In this document: positions 52,800 through 62,083 of the stretch, in pieces
Position numbering within the stretch: position 1 is the first letter of the stretch
How the letters are laid out: every line of letters begins with the position of its first letter
Virus record (IMG/VR): IMGVR_UViG_3300025626_000006
Coordinates: 1-64,000 of that record
DNA length: 64,000 nt
Reading direction: 5' to 3' (one strand)
Origin: a virus
Program-made: the position numbers and the translations under genes
The notes under the pieces: model-generated
What the model was told of the DNA's origin: nothing
Databases searched by the model: none
Seen by the model: only the letters and a program-made list of their open reading frames with translations

Positions 52800-53367
52800 T
52801 TTTTATATCCAAATGTACTCCAGAATAAATATCCTCTTGTACTCTTTTTTTAGCTTTAGCTATTGTACGATAATCATAACCATCCATTTGATACAATCCA
52901 CATGGTAATGGTGTAACTCTATATTTGGTTTCATATCTTGTTATAGTCCTTGGCGTATTAATATCTCTTGCTTCGTATTCAGTAAAATTTTTAATTCGTG
53001 TAAACTTTTCAGTTTTCTGTATTCGTTGACACTTTTTTCTTATAGCTAAATGCTCTTGATAAAGATTTTGATTTTGCCATTTTATATCTATAAGTAGTTT
53101 ATTTTGAAATCCTAAAATCATTGCTTTATCTAAAACATCTTTTAAATTAGGATAACTTTTAATCTCACCTCTTAGTATTATATCAATATCATTTGTTTTA
53201 ATATTAGCACCATACACTTTTTCTGCAAATGAACCTACTAAATAAACTTTATAGTCGTCTAAGTTAGTAGCTTTTTTAAGCTGACCCCACCATGATTTGA
53301 ATGCCATCATTGTTGGTTCATTCCATGGGGTTCGAGTTTCTATGTTACCTGCTCTAAAATAAAACAT
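52786..53367 (-). CDS. MNT-type nucleotidyltransferase (193 aa)
   Basis: The catalytic core of the polymerase-beta-like nucleotidyltransferase fold is present: VGSFAEKVYG (Gly44-Ser45), T-N-D-I-D-I with Asp60 and Asp62, and a third acidic residue in LLIDIKW (Asp94). The family transfers nucleotides to proteins, antibiotics or RNA (for example the MNT antitoxins that AMPylate toxins). The C-terminal half is basic and unassigned (FTRIKNFTEYEARDINTPRT). AAGGA lies upstream. It is embedded in a baseplate operon, overlapping the next gene, so it is expressed late. The target is unknown. Confidence 0.78.
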   Translation of the reverse strand: MFYFRAGNIETRTPWNEPTMMAFKSWWGQLKKATNLDDYKVYLVGSFAEKVYGANIKTNDIDIILRGEIKSYPNLKDVLDKAMILGFQNKLLIDIKWQNQNLYQEHLAIRKKCQRIQKTEKFTRIKNFTEYEARDINTPRTITRYETKYRVTPLPCGLYQMDGYDYRTIAKAKKRVQEDIYSGVHLDIKNAFR

Positions 53368-53375
53368 ATATTCCT

Positions 53376-53966
53376 TTAATCTGAGTAATAGTCATCTGAG
53401 TAATAGTTTCCACCACCACCACCACCAATGGAGTTTGAACCACCAGTAACACCCGATAGGTTACCTACTCCACCACCACTTGTGTTTCCAGCTGGTTGAT
53501 TAGCTTGTGCATTATTAAGGTTAGCCATATTATTATCAATGTAACCTGGTGGCACCATTGATGTGGTTTCTGTTTGACCTTCTACATAACCCCATCCAGC
53601 TGTTGTAGCTAAGTCTCTTGGGATTTGTGAATAAGTTCCTGTATTAATTCCGGCTGGAACACTTGGGTATACAAATGACAATTTCTTGATAACTGTATCT
53701 ATATTATTTCTAAACGTTTGGTCATCATATCGTGTAGCTTTTGTTGATGGAGTACCTTCTATTGGTAGTACAGGCAACTGTCCATATGTTGGTGTTGCAA
53801 GGTCTGAACTATTTGGAACTATCTCATATGATATTATCTGACCTCTAACGTTTCGCTCAATAGGACGTGACACCTGTGGGTTTTCTCCACTTGGTGCTTG
53901 TAATGGAGTTCCTGAATCTACGTTAACTGGTGTAGATGTTTGATTTGTTGTAGGTGCCATTGCCAT
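53376..53966 (-). CDS. Hypothetical structural protein, Gly/Pro-rich (196 aa)
   Basis: Low-complexity N-terminus (MAPTTNQTSTPVN), a short conserved-looking middle (RGQIISYEIVPNSSD, TFRNNIDTVIKKLSFVYPSVPAG) and a Gly-rich C-terminus ending in a D-D-Y-Y-S-D type repeat. No domain recognised. It lies between two baseplate genes, with only one base between its start and the upstream stop, so it is probably part of the same assembly. Confidence 0.6.
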   Translation of the reverse strand: MAMAPTTNQTSTPVNVDSGTPLQAPSGENPQVSRPIERNVRGQIISYEIVPNSSDLATPTYGQLPVLPIEGTPSTKATRYDDQTFRNNIDTVIKKLSFVYPSVPAGINTGTYSQIPRDLATTAGWGYVEGQTETTSMVPPGYIDNNMANLNNAQANQPAGNTSGGGVGNLSGVTGGSNSIGGGGGGNYYSDDYYSD

Positions 53967-53967
53967 A

Positions 53968-56043
53968 TTATCTTACCACTTTAAAATAAAAATTATCATC
54001 ATAGTATCGTGTTGTACCACCTTGGTCTACTCTAAAACAAAACTTATAGAATCTTTCAGGTTGTAATCCATTAAACCAAAAGTTAAAGTAATTACCACTT
54101 GAATCACAACTTAACTTTGTATAGCTTGTATCAAATGGAATAATAACTTGGTCTGTATCGGCGTCAACTATCGAGTAATATGATGTGGTTGGTAAATACT
54201 TTATAGACTTTAATGGGTTTGACGCAAAACTTCTACTTGGATATCGTTCTCTACCAAATACTCGTATCTTACCTTTTGATTTTTCTTTATATTCGGTTTG
54301 TAGGTTTTTAACATAAACTACTATATCGTCTGAAACTAATGATGATAGTGACCCCGTAACAAAAGAAGAATCATCCCATCGTGTTTCTAAAACAGGTGGA
54401 TATATTGTATGCGTGTCTGATGAAAAGAATTTGATTGTACCAAACTTTGTTGGAGAACTCTCATCTACATTTTTCTTTTTGATTATGAACCCATTGTTAT
54501 TACGAGTTCCATCAATCCACTCTGTAACATATTGTGTTACATTGGTGTCAAAACTTTCTGTGTATTTATCAAATGATTGGGTGTAGTGTAATCCGCTAAA
54601 TGATGACGTGAACCATGTACCCCCACCTTCGGTTACAGACCAACGTGCGTCATAAAATACATCGGCGTATAACGATGAGGTTGTATCGACATTAAATGAG
54701 ATTAAATTAAAGTTGTCCAATGACCCACTAGCCGAATAACTACCACTAGCGAAGAATGTCCATCTAAACAAATAATCTCCATTTTGACGTGCATTAAATG
54801 AAATTGATGGAGATAGGCTTGATGTTATATTTTTAACATATCCAGTTAAGTCATTTGTGTCAACCACACGACCATCAGGATCAATAATATCAAATTCAAT
54901 TCCTTGTGCAGTTCCATCAGCGTATGTTGTTTTATAGTTACCAGAATCTAAATCGAAACTAGCAGTATACCCAGCGTCAGCTTGTAAATAGTATTTTCTA
55001 TTAAGAGTTGCTCCGCCAAATCCGTTTGCGTTTAATTGCATTTTACTATTACTAATGACAGCAGACCCAGTAGTTTGTGGATTTCCAGCATCACCCGTAA
55101 TTGGTTGGTTTAAGGTGTAAGTAGTAGGTAGTGTATCTGACTCAACATTAAATTGGTCTAAGATTAATGTACCAGGAGGTGTTGTTGCAAATAATAAGAA
55201 GTTGTCAATATTACCCGATGAACCATCAGCTCCGTTAGTATCAAAGAATGTATATTGTATTTTATACTGACCGGCCATACTTGATGTAAATCCAAGTTTG
55301 TAAGTTCCAGTAGCTGATATTGATTCCTTGTATCCTACAATTTCATCATTTAATCGTGAACCGCTTGGGTCGATTACATTAAAATCTACACCTGATAATG
55401 TGTCTCTATTAAAATCAAAATGAATATTATATATTTTAGCATCGTCCAATGATGCTGACAAGTTTGCCGTTCCACCACTAAAATTAGATGATGATAATAC
55501 TAACTTACCATCTATTGCTTGTACAGATGGTACTTCACCTAATGTACCATTGATAGCTTCAACTAATGTAAATCCACCAGTATTACCAACGAAATCATAA
55601 TATGCTTCTAATGCGCCAACTGTTGCAGCGTCAAGTGGTTTGTCCACTGTTGAATTTGCTGTATCCCAACTTGAACCACTTAGTCGTTGTGTCCAAGTAA
55701 CACTTTGGTCTTTTAATGGATAGTCTATTTTTCCAATACCCTCTTCCCAAGATTCTTTTAATGGAAACGTATATAGAGTGTAGTCCGATTGTATTTCTCT
55801 ACTCTCAATGTTTTCTAATCTAAGTCTATATTGTGGTGATGTTATTGTACCAGCATCCACAAGACTCTTTAACTCGTTTAAATTAAATTGAATTAAAGCT
55901 CGTGAGTTACCTAATAGGGTAGTGTTATCTGTGTCGTAAAACTTTCCGACTTCAAGAATTTCATCTTTACCTGTGTTTTGAGACTTACGAACATTGTCTT
56001 CGTATATTGTAGCGTCTTTTTGTGGATATATTCTATAAATCAT
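53968..56043 (-). CDS. Beta-rich baseplate/tail structural protein (691 aa)
   Basis: Residues 1-110 resemble a DNRLRE-type beta-sandwich: DATIYEDN, ILEVGKFY, NSRALIQFNLNEL and LYTFPLKESWEEG. The middle has two similar halves (about 190-290 and 340-450), each with a D-F-N- or E-F-D-x-I-D-P-[SD]-G motif and an SASGSLDNF-type end, suggesting a duplicated domain. The C-terminus has CFRVDQGGTTRYYDDNFYFKVV. AGAGG precedes the start. Position directly after gp6 suggests a baseplate component; the exact role is unknown. Confidence 0.72.
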   Translation of the reverse strand: MIYRIYPQKDATIYEDNVRKSQNTGKDEILEVGKFYDTDNTTLLGNSRALIQFNLNELKSLVDAGTITSPQYRLRLENIESREIQSDYTLYTFPLKESWEEGIGKIDYPLKDQSVTWTQRLSGSSWDTANSTVDKPLDAATVGALEAYYDFVGNTGGFTLVEAINGTLGEVPSVQAIDGKLVLSSSNFSGGTANLSASLDDAKIYNIHFDFNRDTLSGVDFNVIDPSGSRLNDEIVGYKESISATGTYKLGFTSSMAGQYKIQYTFFDTNGADGSSGNIDNFLLFATTPPGTLILDQFNVESDTLPTTYTLNQPITGDAGNPQTTGSAVISNSKMQLNANGFGGATLNRKYYLQADAGYTASFDLDSGNYKTTYADGTAQGIEFDIIDPDGRVVDTNDLTGYVKNITSSLSPSISFNARQNGDYLFRWTFFASGSYSASGSLDNFNLISFNVDTTSSLYADVFYDARWSVTEGGGTWFTSSFSGLHYTQSFDKYTESFDTNVTQYVTEWIDGTRNNNGFIIKKKNVDESSPTKFGTIKFFSSDTHTIYPPVLETRWDDSSFVTGSLSSLVSDDIVVYVKNLQTEYKEKSKGKIRVFGRERYPSRSFASNPLKSIKYLPTTSYYSIVDADTDQVIIPFDTSYTKLSCDSSGNYFNFWFNGLQPERFYKFCFRVDQGGTTRYYDDNFYFKVVR

Positions 56044-56052
56044 GTTTTACCT

Positions 56053-57975
56053 CTAAAATAACGGAACTACTCTACCACGAATATCAATATCAGGAAATTT
56101 AATTTCAAATACCGATGGGTCTTTAGGTGGGTATACAATACCCTTCTTTGTAGCGTTCTTAATGTTATACTTTCGTGGTGAATATTGACCACCATCTTTA
56201 TTTATTATTTGTAAACCACCCTCACCTAAAGCGTTCGGTCTAACCACACTCTGAACACCGTCAACTTCATCTAACATTACATAAAGGTCAGATAACAGAA
56301 TGGGTTGGTTGATTCCAATTTTGTCTACTGCAAAATAATTTTTTAATTTAGCTATACAATTTAAAAGAACTTCGTTAGCGTTAAAGTTTGGTTTAACTAC
56401 AAGTTCGAAATCAATAGCAATATTTACTATATATGCATTCTTTATATTGATAGCATCTGTTAGGATTCTATAAAAAGACATATAGTTTAATAAGTTTGTT
56501 TTAGTTGCGTTGTTTATTAAAGCAAGTTTCTTGTTAGAATCGTATCCTAATACATAAAAGTTTATAGCTAATGGATTTGAAACAGATGTATCTGTAAATA
56601 CCCCATCATCTAATAATGTTTGGATTTGAAAATCTGGCGCCACAAATGCTTTTGATATAGAACCAAATTGAGGTGGCATAGCGTAAGCTCTTACTACATA
56701 ATCTTCTCGTGTTACTGCTCTTGCCTGAGCTCCAAAATATGCTTTAGCATTTTCTCTTACCTCATCCATGGTCTCTTCAAACTTACCACCCATTGCTGGT
56801 ACTTCATTTGATACTGCTATTGACTTTTTAGCTTCTTTAAATAAGTCACCATCTAATCCTATATCTGTTGTTTCGATAACTACATTAGCTAACTTATTCA
56901 AATCTTGTGCAACAACATTATCAATAACACCCTTACTAATTCTATACGTTACACTTAATGTAGTGTTTGCTGGAGCGACTCCATAGGTTTTTGAATACAA
57001 AAAGTTTGATGGGTCAAGTCCTTGATTTAAGTTACCAGTTGCATTGTACAATGATGACCCAACGTTATCTGGATTTGGAAGTAACTCTTCATCAGCATTT
57101 GATGATACACCTGCTCCAAATTGAATTTCAATCTCCCCCTCGTCTGTTACACGAGTTATATATCGTTTAGGAACTTTTTTTAATTTTAATAAAGCTGGAG
57201 TTTCACTTGCAAATGCTGAATGCTTTAATGAGTACTCTGATGTGTTAGGTGATTCTTCAAATACAGTATCTTGCCCAAGGTAATCTACCTTAGTCCACTC
57301 ATCACCCTCAGAATCCATTATTTTAATTACGTCAATTAAACCATCTTCATCTTTTAATCGTATCTTATCATATATCTTAGGAGAACCGAATGTATATGTT
57401 TTAACCTTCTCTTTACCACTTGTAGCTTGTACATATTTTTTCAAAAGAAATTTTACTGGTAGATTTGTATTGTCATCTATTTGATAAACGGATACTTCCG
57501 TTGGGTCGAATGATGATGAATAATTAAATCTAACTTTTTGATTTGTAGTAAATGCAATATCACCATCAGATTCTGCGGTGACTTTAGCTCCTTCTTGAAG
57601 AGTAAGTGCGTATCTAAAATCAGGCGATACATTAACACCAGTACCAATAGCTGGAACTAATTGGTACATACTTAACTTAGAAGTTGCTGGCACATTAAGT
57701 TTAGGTTTATATCCTAAAGATTGTGCGATTGCAAATACGTTCTTTTTTTCTTGTGCTTGTTCTAATAGAGACTCTCTTAACTGAACATCCGTATAGTACG
57801 AAAGTACATCACCTACATATGATGCGATTTCCATCATCATCATACCAGGAGAAGCCTCGTTGAAGTCATTGTAAGTTTGAGGGAAATAGTTTTTTGTGAA
57901 GTCTATAAGATTAGTTCTTATACTTCCAAAATCTCTACCTATTAAACTAACATCTTTTTTAATTTTATCTGCCAT
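56053..57975 (-). CDS. 6: Baseplate wedge protein gp6
   Basis: This 640-residue protein shows the gp6/gpJ-like pattern: FTKNYFPQTYNDFNEASPGMMMMEIASYVGDVLSYYTD near the N-terminus, QAQEKKNVFAIAQSLGYKP, then a beta domain, and a conserved VTREDYVVRAYAMPPQFGSI segment about two-thirds in. In T4 it forms the inner iris ring of the wedge and is needed for baseplate expansion. AGGAT lies near the start. It is 11 bases downstream of the gp25 gene, the expected order in this superfamily. Confidence 0.93.
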   Translation of the reverse strand: MADKIKKDVSLIGRDFGSIRTNLIDFTKNYFPQTYNDFNEASPGMMMMEIASYVGDVLSYYTDVQLRESLLEQAQEKKNVFAIAQSLGYKPKLNVPATSKLSMYQLVPAIGTGVNVSPDFRYALTLQEGAKVTAESDGDIAFTTNQKVRFNYSSSFDPTEVSVYQIDDNTNLPVKFLLKKYVQATSGKEKVKTYTFGSPKIYDKIRLKDEDGLIDVIKIMDSEGDEWTKVDYLGQDTVFEESPNTSEYSLKHSAFASETPALLKLKKVPKRYITRVTDEGEIEIQFGAGVSSNADEELLPNPDNVGSSLYNATGNLNQGLDPSNFLYSKTYGVAPANTTLSVTYRISKGVIDNVVAQDLNKLANVVIETTDIGLDGDLFKEAKKSIAVSNEVPAMGGKFEETMDEVRENAKAYFGAQARAVTREDYVVRAYAMPPQFGSISKAFVAPDFQIQTLLDDGVFTDTSVSNPLAINFYVLGYDSNKKLALINNATKTNLLNYMSFYRILTDAINIKNAYIVNIAIDFELVVKPNFNANEVLLNCIAKLKNYFAVDKIGINQPILLSDLYVMLDEVDGVQSVVRPNALGEGGLQIINKDGGQYSPRKYNIKNATKKGIVYPPKDPSVFEIKFPDIDIRGRVVPLF

Positions 57976-57986
57976 ATCCTATTACC

Positions 57987-58424
57987 CTATGCTATTGATA
58001 GACCACCTTGTTCATCTACATTTAATATAATTATGTTATTTGCTCCACTTTCTCCAACAGAAAATGTAAAAGAAATATTAACTCTATTACTATCCGCTAA
58101 GTTTTCTACTACTATTTCAGTCATATTAATATATGGTAGCCAGAATTTAATATCTTCCGATACAGTATCTTTTAGATTATCTAATAGCTCTTGAGTTATA
58201 TTTTCAAATAAGAATGATGGAATATCTGTTCCAAATAATGGTTGTAGTGGTCGTTCTCCTTTACGCGTTAATAGTAAATTTTTTAAATTAGATAAAGCTT
58301 GGTCTTGTGTTGTGTAAGTGCTAGCGAATATTGGAGTACCCCCTAATGGGAATGGTATTCCAACTGCCACATTCTTTTGTAAATCTAAAGGATTTATCTT
58401 TTGTGATACTCTAGCTTTTGCCAT
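57987..58424 (-). CDS. 25: Baseplate wedge protein gp25
   Basis: This 145-residue protein is of the gp25/GpW lysozyme-like family and is close to the usual length (T4: 132). Seen: DQALSNLKNLLLTRKGERPLQP, LFGTDIPSFLFE, and a C-terminal strand VNISFTFSVG. It joins gp6 to gp53-type subunits and is thought to start sheath assembly. It has a one-base overlap with the upstream 148-residue gene, indicating coupling. Confidence 0.93.
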   Translation of the reverse strand: MAKARVSQKINPLDLQKNVAVGIPFPLGGTPIFASTYTTQDQALSNLKNLLLTRKGERPLQPLFGTDIPSFLFENITQELLDNLKDTVSEDIKFWLPYINMTEIVVENLADSNRVNISFTFSVGESGANNIIILNVDEQGGLSIA

Positions 58425-58870
58425 TACAATAACCCTGATTTCTTTTTATTAATAGCTTTCATTAGCCCTGAGTAATCTCGTGTTAATGCATCTGCTACAC
58501 CAGAGTCAACGACTTTCTGCATATCAGTTGTTCGTCCATCTGAATCTGTTTGTGGTATCATGGATGTATTTACTTGACCATTACCACCAAATGCTTGAGC
58601 CATATCAGCCCCAAACATACCATTTGGTGTACCACTCATATTTCTCCATTGACCATCATTAGCGGTTTCATTTAATAAATCAGAAAACTTGTTCTCTTTG
58701 AACATTGCTGTGTTTGGTTTACTTTTAGTTTTTCGACTAATCGCTTGCTTTGGAGTATTAGCTTCTTTTAAAAGAGATTCCTTAATAGCCATTGTCTGTT
58801 TAGCTACTTGCTTTTTTACCTCTTCTTTAATTAACAATTTGATTGCTTTTACAAATTTGTTTGTGTCCAT
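58424..58870 (-). CDS. Hypothetical baseplate-region protein (148 aa)
   Basis: The N-terminal ~50 residues are basic helical (FVKAIKLLIKEEVKKQVAKQTM). Two sites fit the head-protein tag: S-L-L-K-E-A near 35 and S-D-L-L-N-E-T near 68. The C-terminal half is polar with Gly and Asp, and includes D-S-G-V-A-D-A-L-T-R-D-Y. Why a gp21-type tag should occur in a gene between gp5-like and gp25 is unclear; it could be chance, or an internal head protein encoded out of place. Confidence 0.6.
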   Translation of the reverse strand: MDTNKFVKAIKLLIKEEVKKQVAKQTMAIKESLLKEANTPKQAISRKTKSKPNTAMFKENKFSDLLNETANDGQWRNMSGTPNGMFGADMAQAFGGNGQVNTSMIPQTDSDGRTTDMQKVVDSGVADALTRDYSGLMKAINKKKSGLL

Positions 58871-58894
58871 AGTAATAAATAGTTTAAATTATTT

Positions 58895-59950
58895 TTATTG
58901 TTTCATTAAGCCCAATTCAGTCGTTATTTTTGCAATACGAGCTGTTATTGCGGCTGTTTGTCCTTTGAGTGTAGCACCTGCGCCAGCAAGTGGGGCATTT
59001 ACCCCTACAATAGTGTTTGGAGTTGTAGAAATGTTTCCAATTGCTCCAGCTTGCGCAAAACTACTCACAGCACTTGTTAACTCATTTAACTCATTTTTGA
59101 TTTCTTCGATTTGAGTAAACATATTATCCATAGCAGCTTTCCATGTTGGAGTTGATATATTTACATCACCACTACCAATGATAGCTACACTATCTGTTTT
59201 AGCATTAAGTACAATCCTATCACTATTAGCTACAATCTGATTACCAGTGTAGACTGCTGTTGGTATAATCCCCCTAGCTCCAGCTACATCATGTGCTGAG
59301 TCAAGGGATATTTTATGTCCCGATGTAAGGTATATTGACGTGTCGTCATCATTTACATCTTCGATTGTGAATGTGTTCCAACCATCTGCTTTTTGAGTAT
59401 TTCTTAAAATTGTGATTGGGTTTGCTGGTGGGCCTGACCAAGTAGGTTCTTTAGATGTTTGTGCTCCTGATGGTGTATATCCTAATCTTATCGATTGACC
59501 GAATCTACCTTCAAGTAAAACATCACCACTAAATGGTTGAAGTTGTGATAGGTCAGCTACTTCTTCAAATCCAAAATCAAAAGCAAAATCAGAAGAACCA
59601 CCACCCGATGGATTCCCTGCTGCAGCTGCTTCGTAACTACCACCGTCTGTACCAGATGATAACCCAAGTGAAGATTTAGGAAGTACGTTGTGATTTATGT
59701 TTCGTTGTAAAGATACCGAAGTTGTATAGTAGTATCTTGAAGTTCTTGATAATGAACTAGCGTCTGGTCCGGGATGTTTTAGAATATGAATCATTTCACC
59801 TATAACAGGAACACGTTGAATATTCGTGTCCATTGGCCATGCTACAACTTCACTAAAAGCGTTTCCACCATTATTGATTTCTACTATTATGGAGTGTAGA
59901 AAATCAGATTCGGAGTCATTAAGTTTAACTTGTTTAACAGTACCTACCAT
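58895..59950 (-). CDS. Baseplate hub/spike OB-fold protein, gp5-like (351 aa)
   Basis: The N-terminus begins MVGTVKQVKL and includes SEVVAWPMDTNIQRVPVIGEMIHIL, an OB-fold-like pattern as in the N-terminal domain of T4 gp5 and other spike proteins. The C-terminal half has SIRLGYTPSG, a DSDRIVLNAKTDS-like strand and then a helix FTQIEEIKNELNELTSAVS with a Gly/Ala-rich end. No lysozyme domain is present, unlike T4 gp5. It is likely to be the central baseplate hub that carries the puncturing spike. Confidence 0.75.
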   Translation of the reverse strand: MVGTVKQVKLNDSESDFLHSIIVEINNGGNAFSEVVAWPMDTNIQRVPVIGEMIHILKHPGPDASSLSRTSRYYYTTSVSLQRNINHNVLPKSSLGLSSGTDGGSYEAAAAGNPSGGGSSDFAFDFGFEEVADLSQLQPFSGDVLLEGRFGQSIRLGYTPSGAQTSKEPTWSGPPANPITILRNTQKADGWNTFTIEDVNDDDTSIYLTSGHKISLDSAHDVAGARGIIPTAVYTGNQIVANSDRIVLNAKTDSVAIIGSGDVNISTPTWKAAMDNMFTQIEEIKNELNELTSAVSSFAQAGAIGNISTTPNTIVGVNAPLAGAGATLKGQTAAITARIAKITTELGLMKQ

Positions 59951-60324
59951 TACTCGTCTCCACTTTCTTCTTTAGGTAAATCTTTTTCTACTTCATCGAT
60001 AGCGTCCATTAGTTGGCGCTTTTCGTCTTCTGATAACATAAACCCACCATCGTCTGATGAGTTATTGTCTTTCATCATTCTTTGAACAATAGCCGCTAGT
60101 TTTACTAATGCGTCATCATTCCTAACTGATATGTCAAGATATTCCTTTATTAATGGAACAACTACTGATGCATCATTTAGATTCTTGACCATTGGTTCAA
60201 GTTGTGCAATCAGTAGTTTAATTTGTCTATCTTTCTTTTTTTGATTGGAGTATATATCCCCCATCAAGTCAGCAAAAGACTTTCCTTTAAATATTTCATC
60301 GTCTTTGGTCATTGAATTCCTCAA
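59950..60324 (-). CDS. Hypothetical protein between sigma factor and hub (124 aa)
   Basis: Mainly helical and highly charged: FKGKSFADLMGDIYSNQKKKDRQIKLLIAQLEPM, then an acidic C-terminal tail (EVEKDLPKEESGDE). The first Met gives a 29-base overlap with the sigma factor gene, and a second Met at residue 5 shortens it to 17, so translation is coupled. T4 needs a coactivator gp33 with gp55, but I see no gp33 sequence signature here; that role is only a possibility from position. Confidence 0.6.
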   Translation of the reverse strand: MRNSMTKDDEIFKGKSFADLMGDIYSNQKKKDRQIKLLIAQLEPMVKNLNDASVVVPLIKEYLDISVRNDDALVKLAAIVQRMMKDNNSSDDGGFMLSEDEKRQLMDAIDEVEKDLPKEESGDE

Positions 60325-61027
60325 TTCTATGGTTTAGATTTTGTAAACCACCATTTAAATAATCGATATATAATTCTTTATATAAGTATTTTAATTTTCC
60401 AATTACTTTTGTTATATATTGTGTTTGTACGCCGGTTCTTTCTCTAATAAGTATGTAGAGTGCCTTTTTGTTGTACGAATAAAGGTCGTGTCGTGTTCTA
60501 AATAACTCATTAATAGAGTCAGCAATTTTTTGGTCTCGTTCTTTTGTAAACAATTTAAATAGATTAGCATCTATATATCTTACATAGAAATCAAAAAAGT
60601 CAGATACCGATTCTCTCATTTCTTTATCAAATACTTCATTCGTTATATTTCTTGAAGTATCAATCGCTTCTACCTTATCTTTTTGCTTCATACGTTGGTA
60701 GTTCTGATTGTTTTCATTGAAGAGGTAGTTTCTAGCTACAACTGTAAAGTAGGAAAATGCTCTACCATTTTCTCCATTGAATTTAGTTATCTTTTGATTT
60801 AGAAAAGCTACTACGTTTGCCTTTACGTCATCGTAAGGAACATCGAAGTAATACGTTTTGTAAGTATGTATTACATTTTCAGACAACTTATCGAATGGGT
60901 AGTGAATAAATCTATTGTAGATTTTATTCTTTAACTTCATATCATCAGAACCATTATATGCGTTTATAGCTATTTCTGTGATTTTTGTAAAATACCTCTT
61001 ACTTCGTTTCCTTCGCTTCTTGGCCAT
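60296..61027 (-). CDS. 55: Late-transcription sigma factor, gp55-like (243 aa)
   Basis: Residues about 65-115 match sigma-70 region 2: a VVAFLNQKITKFNGENGRAFSYFTVVARNYLFNENNQ pattern, where the aromatic-rich helix opens the promoter. The rest is helical, with a C-terminal TQYITKVIGKLKYLY helix that might act as a degenerate region 4. Like T4 gp55, it lacks a full set of sigma domains. In T4 it directs RNA polymerase to late promoters together with the sliding clamp. The recurrent TATTTATA boxes upstream of late units are its likely targets. The basic N-terminus (KKRRKRSKRYF) is notable. Confidence 0.82.
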   Translation of the reverse strand: MAKKRRKRSKRYFTKITEIAINAYNGSDDMKLKNKIYNRFIHYPFDKLSENVIHTYKTYYFDVPYDDVKANVVAFLNQKITKFNGENGRAFSYFTVVARNYLFNENNQNYQRMKQKDKVEAIDTSRNITNEVFDKEMRESVSDFFDFYVRYIDANLFKLFTKERDQKIADSINELFRTRHDLYSYNKKALYILIRERTGVQTQYITKVIGKLKYLYKELYIDYLNGGLQNLNHRIEEFNDQRR

Positions 61028-61289
61028 AATATTTTTCTAAGTCTTCTATTATTTCATACATCTGCTTAAATATAGTCCCAGTCTCATCGTCAGCTTCAAA
61101 TGCTCCTTTGGTATCTAAGTCTTTTAACTTTTCCATCGACTTATCAATCTTTTGAGCGATTGTCGATATTGTGTTTTCCTGCTCTTCAACAACATCCTCA
61201 GTAGCTTCGTTCTTACGGAGTAAATTCCATGTTGTAAAAATGAATACTAATGATACAATTGTATTGAGTATAATAATTGTTGTTATCAT
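60999..61289 (-). CDS. Small single-pass membrane protein (96 aa)
   Basis: Residues about 2-22 are a transmembrane helix (TIIILNTIVSLVFIFTTW). The remainder is an acidic coiled coil (EEQENTISTIAQKIDKSMEKL) ending DLEKYYGQEAKETK. The gene overlaps the sigma factor gene by 29 bases, and the HD hydrolase gene stops one base upstream. It has no recognised family. Confidence 0.6.
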   Translation of the reverse strand: MITTIIILNTIVSLVFIFTTWNLLRKNEATEDVVEEQENTISTIAQKIDKSMEKLKDLDTKGAFEADDETGTIFKQMYEIIEDLEKYYGQEAKETK

Positions 61290-61290
61290 A

Positions 61291-62073
61291 TTAATCTTCT
61301 ACTATGTCTTTAAATGCATCAAATACATTTACAGACGTTTTTGTTTGTTTAGAAAACGTATCGCTTAACTTACCTTTAGCTGACGGTCTACCATTGGGGT
61401 TTCGAGTTGATTTAACTTTACTACCTTGTGTTTCCCATCTTTTGTTTTCATAAATAGCAGCCATCTGGTCTGCAGTGTGCATGATGAATGGTAATGAGGT
61501 TTTTAATCTGTCATCGTTATTGTACTTAATGTAATATTGTTTATTACCTTCGTCATATAACCCATCAGTTAATCTCATACCTATCATTTCCACTTCGGTA
61601 TACTTTACACCAAAATGATTTAGGTTGAACATAGTTCGGTCATTGGTATTCATCCAATGAATATCAGGACTTGTTTTATATATCTTTCCTTGATTCTTAA
61701 CATGCCACTCAGAATCATTCTTTATATAATAGTCTTTGTCAGCAGTACCTAACTTACCTAAGTCATGGTGAAGTGCTGTAAACAACAAGGTCTCTCTGTC
61801 AATGTCTTCCATTATCATTCCAAGGTCTTTCCATAGGTCGTATACCTTTAGTGAGTTTCTACACACTCTAAGTACATGGTCTACATATCCACCTGGAAAT
61901 GCATTATGATAATGTTCAACTGATGATGCTGGTGTGTAAATCATTCTCTCTTCATAATGGTCATACATTTTGTTAAGAGATTCCAACCTTTCACCAGTAA
62001 AGGTTTGGTTGATTAACTTTCTGAACTTTTGGTAGTTTTCTACAAGTTCTTCTGCTGTAAAGAAATTTGTCAT
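61291..62073 (-). CDS. HD-domain phosphohydrolase (260 aa)
   Basis: The metal-binding H...HD...D pattern is present: HVLRVC (His66), ALHHDLGK (His102/103, Asp104), and IMHTADQMA (Asp202). An additional H-Y-H-N near 54-57 precedes it. The family hydrolyses phosphate esters; phage members include nucleotidases and cyclic-nucleotide or RNA phosphohydrolases. The substrate cannot be decided here. It is next to a ClpP-like protease and a sigma factor gene, a late regulatory cluster. The C-terminus is a basic linker plus short helix (TSVNVFDAFKDIVED). Confidence 0.85.
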   Translation of the reverse strand: MTNFFTAEELVENYQKFRKLINQTFTGERLESLNKMYDHYEERMIYTPASSVEHYHNAFPGGYVDHVLRVCRNSLKVYDLWKDLGMIMEDIDRETLLFTALHHDLGKLGTADKDYYIKNDSEWHVKNQGKIYKTSPDIHWMNTNDRTMFNLNHFGVKYTEVEMIGMRLTDGLYDEGNKQYYIKYNNDDRLKTSLPFIMHTADQMAAIYENKRWETQGSKVKSTRNPNGRPSAKGKLSDTFSKQTKTSVNVFDAFKDIVED

Positions 62074-62083
62074 TTTATATTAT

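Noticed and set aside
59950-60324. The 124-residue protein as the late coactivator gp33
   Set aside because: Position is suggestive, but no gp33-like sequence or clamp-binding C-terminus is visible.
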